Shown piece after piece: positions 60,740 to 64,000 of a stretch of DNA of 64,000 nucleotides (positions are counted from its first letter, which is position 1; every line of letters begins with the position of its first letter). The notes beneath the pieces were generated by a model. That model ran no database searches and was not told where the DNA came from. It saw only the letters and a list, made by a program, of their open reading frames with translations. The DNA is from Microvirga arvi (lineage in GTDB: Bacteria > Pseudomonadota > Alphaproteobacteria > Rhizobiales > Beijerinckiaceae), in contig NZ_JAFEMD010000008.1 of assembly GCF_016892765.1 (NCBI RefSeq), positions 1 through 64,000 of the forward strand, given 5' to 3'. The translations under genes were made by a program, and so were the position numbers.

Positions 60740-62227
60740 ATGACAGCCCTCGAACTCGTTCTGACCCCCCTTGAAATGAAGCAGGCCGACCGGGACACGA
60801 TCGCGAGCGGGATTCTGGGGATCGAACTCATGAGGCGCGCCGGGCATGCAGTAGCCAGTTGTGCCGAAAAATTAGCCTCTCCGAGCGGCAGAATTGTTGT
60901 AGCAGCAGGGCCAGGTCAGAATGGCGGCGACGGCTTCCTTGCGGCGGACCTTCTAGCCAAGAAGGGATATCAGGTGAGCCTTGGCCTTTTGGGCGCTCCC
61001 GACCGGCTGACAGGCGATGCAGCTGTGGCTGCCAGGAGCTGGACGGGTGAGGTCGGGCGCGTCGAAGACCTCTCCTTTCATGAGGCGGACGTCATCATCG
61101 ATGCGCTCTTCGGTACCGGTCTCGCGCGCGATCTCGATGGCACTGCGCGATTGGCCGTGGAACGCATGAATGCATCGGGGCGGCCGATTCTTGCGGTGGA
61201 CCTACCCTCCGGCATCGATGGATACACCGGGGCAGTGCGAGGCATTGCGGTCAAAGCCGCCCGGACCGTGACCTTTGCCGCACTCAAGCCCTGCCATCTT
61301 CTGATGCCGGGGCGTGCTTATAGCGGCCTGGTCGAGGTAGCGGATATCGGAATCGACCGGAAGACGCTGGAGGCCAAGGGCGGCACGTTGTTCGCCAACA
61401 ATCCGGCCCTCTGGAATCATCTGCTGCCACGGCCTGGCCTCTCCTCACACAAATACGAGCGCGGCCACACGCTGGTCGCCTCCGGCGGCGCGACCCGGAC
61501 CGGCGCCGCGCGGCTGGCGGCGCGGGCGGCGCTCCGGGTCGGCTCGGGCCTCGTGACGGTCGCCTCGCCGCCGGAGGCGCTGGGGGTCAATGCGGCGCAT
61601 CTCACCGCCGTGATGCTGCGGGGCTGCGACGGACCGGAGGGGCTCAACACGATCCTTCAGGACCAGCGCTTCAACGCCCTTGTGCTGGGGCCGGCGCTCG
61701 GCATTCATGCGGGCACCCGCGCCATGGTCGCTGTGGCGGTCCATGCCAGACGCAGCCTCGTGCTCGATGCGGACGCGCTGACCTCCTTCGAAGGGTTGGG
61801 CTCCGAGCTGCACGGAGCCTTCCGGCATGCGCCGACGGTGCTCACACCGCACGACGGCGAGTTCAACCGCCTGTTCAAGGGGCACCCTGATCTCCTTGAT
61901 CCTGAATCGAAAATCGAGCGCGTCCGCCGGGCGGCCGCCTATACGGGCGCGGTGGTTCTGCTCAAAGGTGCGGATACGGTGATCGCCGCCCCCGACGGAC
62001 GCGCCGCAATCAATGAGAACGGCACGCCCTACCTCGCGACGGCGGGATCGGGCGACACGCTCTGCGGTCTCATCGCCGGCCTGATGGCGCAGGGCGTGCC
62101 GGCCTTCGAAGCCGCCTGCGCCGGGGTCTGGATTCATGCGGAGGCGGGGGCGAGCTTCGGGCCCGGGCTCATCGCTGAAGATTTGGCGGAACTGGTGCCC
62201 GGCGTTTTGCGCGAACTCCTCAGGTAA
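60740..62227 (+). CDS. Bifunctional NAD(P)HX epimerase / ADP-dependent dehydratase
   Basis: A 495-residue repair enzyme (YjeF/NnrDE). The N-terminal YjeF_N domain (about 1-210, with GPGQNGGDG and DALFGTGL) epimerises damaged NAD(P)HX. The C-terminal NnrD domain (about 225-495, with HKYERGHTLV, LTPHDGEFNRLF and the ATP/ADP motif AGSGDTLCGLIAGL) dehydrates it. Start at ATG 60740 opens the family N-terminus. Its stop overlaps the convergent multicopper-oxidase gene by 8 bp. Confidence 0.95.
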   Translation: MTALELVLTPLEMKQADRDTIASGILGIELMRRAGHAVASCAEKLASPSGRIVVAAGPGQNGGDGFLAADLLAKKGYQVSLGLLGAPDRLTGDAAVAARSWTGEVGRVEDLSFHEADVIIDALFGTGLARDLDGTARLAVERMNASGRPILAVDLPSGIDGYTGAVRGIAVKAARTVTFAALKPCHLLMPGRAYSGLVEVADIGIDRKTLEAKGGTLFANNPALWNHLLPRPGLSSHKYERGHTLVASGGATRTGAARLAARAALRVGSGLVTVASPPEALGVNAAHLTAVMLRGCDGPEGLNTILQDQRFNALVLGPALGIHAGTRAMVAVAVHARRSLVLDADALTSFEGLGSELHGAFRHAPTVLTPHDGEFNRLFKGHPDLLDPESKIERVRRAAAYTGAVVLLKGADTVIAAPDGRAAINENGTPYLATAGSGDTLCGLIAGLMAQGVPAFEAACAGVWIHAEAGASFGPGLIAEDLAELVPGVLRELLR

Positions 62228-63554
62228 CCTCGATCCAGGTCCACAGGCCTGCATCGAACCGCTCCATGACGGTCGAGGCGAGAAGCCATTTGCCGGGGTT
62301 GTCGGCGACGAAGGCGATGCGGATTGTCTTGCTCTCCGGCACCTGCACGGTGTCGAGGAAGTAGGGTTCCCATCCGTCATCCAGAGCATGAAGCAGCCGG
62401 AAGCAGTGGCCGTGCAGGTGCAGGGGCTGCATGAAGGCCGTCTGGTTCGTCAGCGTCAGGACGACAGGGCTGCCGCGTTTCACCTTCAGGAGGGGCGCGC
62501 CTGTCGGCTGGCCCAGCCCTCCATTGATGGTCCAGGGAACGTTCGGCGCCTTGGGATCGCCCTTGATCACCACATCCTTGCGGGTGGCGTTCTGCAGCTT
62601 GATGGCGTCCGGCAGCTTCGTGTTCGGCGGCAGCGGGGCGACAGCAGCCAGGGCCGGGCGTTTCTCGCCTGCGGTCGCGATCTCGACGAGAGGCAGGCCG
62701 TCGCCGATGAGGGCCGTCACGGCGCCCGTCGCCCCAGCCTCGGCGGCGAGATCGACCAGAAGGTCGTAACGGGTGCCGGGCGCGAAAGGCAGGGAGGCCT
62801 TGAGGGGCTCGAAGGTGCTGGTGGGCTGCCCGTCGACGGCGATCACATAAGCCTTCAACCCATCCAGGCGCAGGCGCATGGCGCGCGCGCTGCAGGCATT
62901 GGCGAGCCGCAGCCGCAGCCGACCGCAGGGCGGCGCCTCGATCCGCTGGGGCGTCGGCTTGCCGTTCACGCTGAGCCAGCTCCCGAGCCGTCCGGCGGGG
63001 GCGGCTTCCGCCTTCTCGAAAGGCGCCAGCGATCCGTCGTCGTTCAGGCGCCAGTCGTCGATGAGCAGGGTGATGTCCTGATCAACGTGGGGAGAATTGG
63101 CCTCCTCTACGATCAGAAGCCCTGAGAGGCCGCGCTCCTGGGGCTCGGCACTGCCGCCGAGCACGCAAGGCCGGATCAGGAAGGTGCCGGCATCGGGCGG
63201 TGTGAACCGATATTCGTGGCTTTGGCCCGGTGCTGCCGATTCCTGAGTGAGACCGCCGACGCCGTCCATGGCGTTAGGACCGCGGACCCCATGGAAGTGC
63301 AGGGACAGGGGCAGGGCAGTCTCATTCCGCAGCTTCAATCGCAGCTCCGCCCCTTGTTTGACCCGCACCACAGGAGCGAAGGCTCCGTTGAAGGTCCAGG
63401 CTTCGACCTCGCCCGCATCCGGGCGAAGTCTCGTCGCAACGGGCTGCGCCGTCAGCTCCTCGGCAAAACCGCCCGAACCCTGCGCCATGCCGAGCCGGGG
63501 CAGGCCGATCAGGGAGGTGGCGAAACCGGCGGTCACGGCGCGGCGGGTGATCAT
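62220..63554 (-). CDS. Multicopper-oxidase-like protein lacking most copper ligands
   Basis: A 444-residue exported cupredoxin-fold protein. The N-terminus MITRRAVTAG is a Tat-type signal (RR) with cleavage near residue 24. Three cupredoxin domains are recognisable. Copper motifs: HFHG (86-89) is intact; the HxH of motif 2 is R128-P-C130; motif 3 reads Q376-PLHLHGH, losing the type 1 His; motif 4, normally HCHxxxHxxxGL, is A426-S-T428-VME-R432-FDAGL. So type 1 copper is excluded and the trinuclear site is largely gone. This resembles the situation in FtsP/SufI, a copperless relative with a structural role in division. It is unlikely to be an active oxidase. Confidence 0.88.
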   Translation of the reverse strand: MITRRAVTAGFATSLIGLPRLGMAQGSGGFAEELTAQPVATRLRPDAGEVEAWTFNGAFAPVVRVKQGAELRLKLRNETALPLSLHFHGVRGPNAMDGVGGLTQESAAPGQSHEYRFTPPDAGTFLIRPCVLGGSAEPQERGLSGLLIVEEANSPHVDQDITLLIDDWRLNDDGSLAPFEKAEAAPAGRLGSWLSVNGKPTPQRIEAPPCGRLRLRLANACSARAMRLRLDGLKAYVIAVDGQPTSTFEPLKASLPFAPGTRYDLLVDLAAEAGATGAVTALIGDGLPLVEIATAGEKRPALAAVAPLPPNTKLPDAIKLQNATRKDVVIKGDPKAPNVPWTINGGLGQPTGAPLLKVKRGSPVVLTLTNQTAFMQPLHLHGHCFRLLHALDDGWEPYFLDTVQVPESKTIRIAFVADNPGKWLLASTVMERFDAGLWTWIEVT

Positions 63555-63725
63555 TCAGGAGGGCTCGCGAATGGCTTGATGACGCTCGTACGGGTACAGC
63601 TTTGAACGTGAATGGCCAAGTTTGGTTGCCATTTGGCCGCACACCAACTTTTTTGATGCACACCTCGTCAACCATGCTATAGAGCCGCGTCCCGGAAGAG
63701 GGGCGCGTTCGCGCGCCGCTCCCGC

Positions 63726-63810
63726 GCGGGCGTGGCGGAATTGGTAGACGCACTGGATTTAGGTTCCAGCGACGCAAGTTGTGGGGGTTCGAGTCCCTCC
63801 GCCCGCACCA
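63726..63810 (+). tRNA. tRNA-Leu (UAG anticodon)
   Basis: An 85-nt cloverleaf with acceptor stem GCGGGCG/CGCCCGC, anticodon stem CTGGA/TCCAG enclosing TTTAGGT (anticodon TAG, reads CUA), a variable arm, GGTTCGAGTCC T-arm and encoded CCA end. It lies between the multicopper-oxidase-like gene and tig. Confidence 0.97.
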
Positions 63811-63923
63811 ATCCCGTCAGGGTTGGATCCGGTGGCTCCGTGCGGCCTGGTTGATGGCATGATGCCGCATCGGCCGGAGCCTGGATTGAAGATTTTTTCG
63901 AGTGGATGAAGGCGAACAGTACC

Positions 63924-64000
63924 ATGCAGGTGACGGAAACACTGTCCCAAGGCTTGAAGCGAGAGTTCAAGGTCGTGCTCCCGGCCACCGAGTTGGAAGA
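63924..64000 (+). CDS. tig: Trigger factor, N-terminal fragment
   Basis: The first 25 codons of the ribosome-bound chaperone and prolyl isomerase: [20 protein letters not shown], the typical alphaproteobacterial N-terminus of the ribosome-binding domain. The gene runs off the window. ATG 63924 is the family start. Confidence 0.9.
   Translation, partial: MQVTETLSQGLKREFKVVLPATELE

Overview
The window reads as chromosomal DNA of a high-GC alphaproteobacterium of the order Hyphomicrobiales; the combination of gene order, Irr-type iron box and repeat families fits the Methylobacteriaceae (Microvirga/Methylobacterium-like), which is an inference. Supporting gene blocks are an NDUFA12 complex I subunit gene, a dsbA-aroQ-accB-accC-(methyltransferase)-aat-DUF2155 block, rne / amidase / PBP1A / prfB, bcp / YhdP-like / tyrS, a suf operon, nnrDE / glnB-glnA, and tRNA-Leu followed by trigger factor at the right edge.

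Layout. 0.2-4.6 kb: small secreted protein, alpha/beta hydrolase, NAD-dependent epimerase and a first RTX protein. 4.6-5.0 kb: mosaic of dispersed palindromic repeats. 5.5-7.6 kb: an AT-richer two-gene island (a HEPN-like protein and an HNH-type protein) wedged between a DUF1801 gene and the class II ribonucleotide reductase gene nrdJ (7.6-11.3 kb). nrdJ has a long structured leader and an upstream region with two NrdR-like boxes and a DnaA box. 12-24 kb: NDUFA12, aldo/keto reductase, a DUF899/VOC/DUF1428 cluster, and the fatty-acid/shikimate/N-end-rule block. 24-35 kb: RNase E, cell-wall genes, prfB with its programmed +1 frameshift, and a serralysin-like RTX protease. 35-43 kb: YhdP-like envelope protein, TyrS and a second, modular RTX metalloprotease. 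44-54.5 kb: iron-sulfur cluster assembly (nifS-like gene, sufBCDST, and sufA detached by a monooxygenase and a cation/proton antiporter), with an Irr-type palindrome upstream. 55-64 kb: DEAD-box helicase, outer-membrane barrel with a decayed copy beside it, nitrogen regulation (glnB-glnA), NAD(P)HX repair, a multicopper-oxidase-like protein that has lost most copper ligands, tRNA-Leu(UAG) and the start of tig.

Three RTX proteins share one C-terminal secretion-type domain, but no type I exporter is visible here. Non-coding structure is rich: a 230-bp inverted-repeat element in two equal-length copies, a composite palindrome family in four copies, an approximately 80-bp double-hairpin family (several copies inside or around the suf cluster), and clear terminators. 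No CRISPR array, integrase, transposase or rRNA gene was found. The parts most worth a second look are the HEPN/HNH island, the nrdJ control region, the 230-bp element, the copperless multicopper oxidase and the decayed porin copy.
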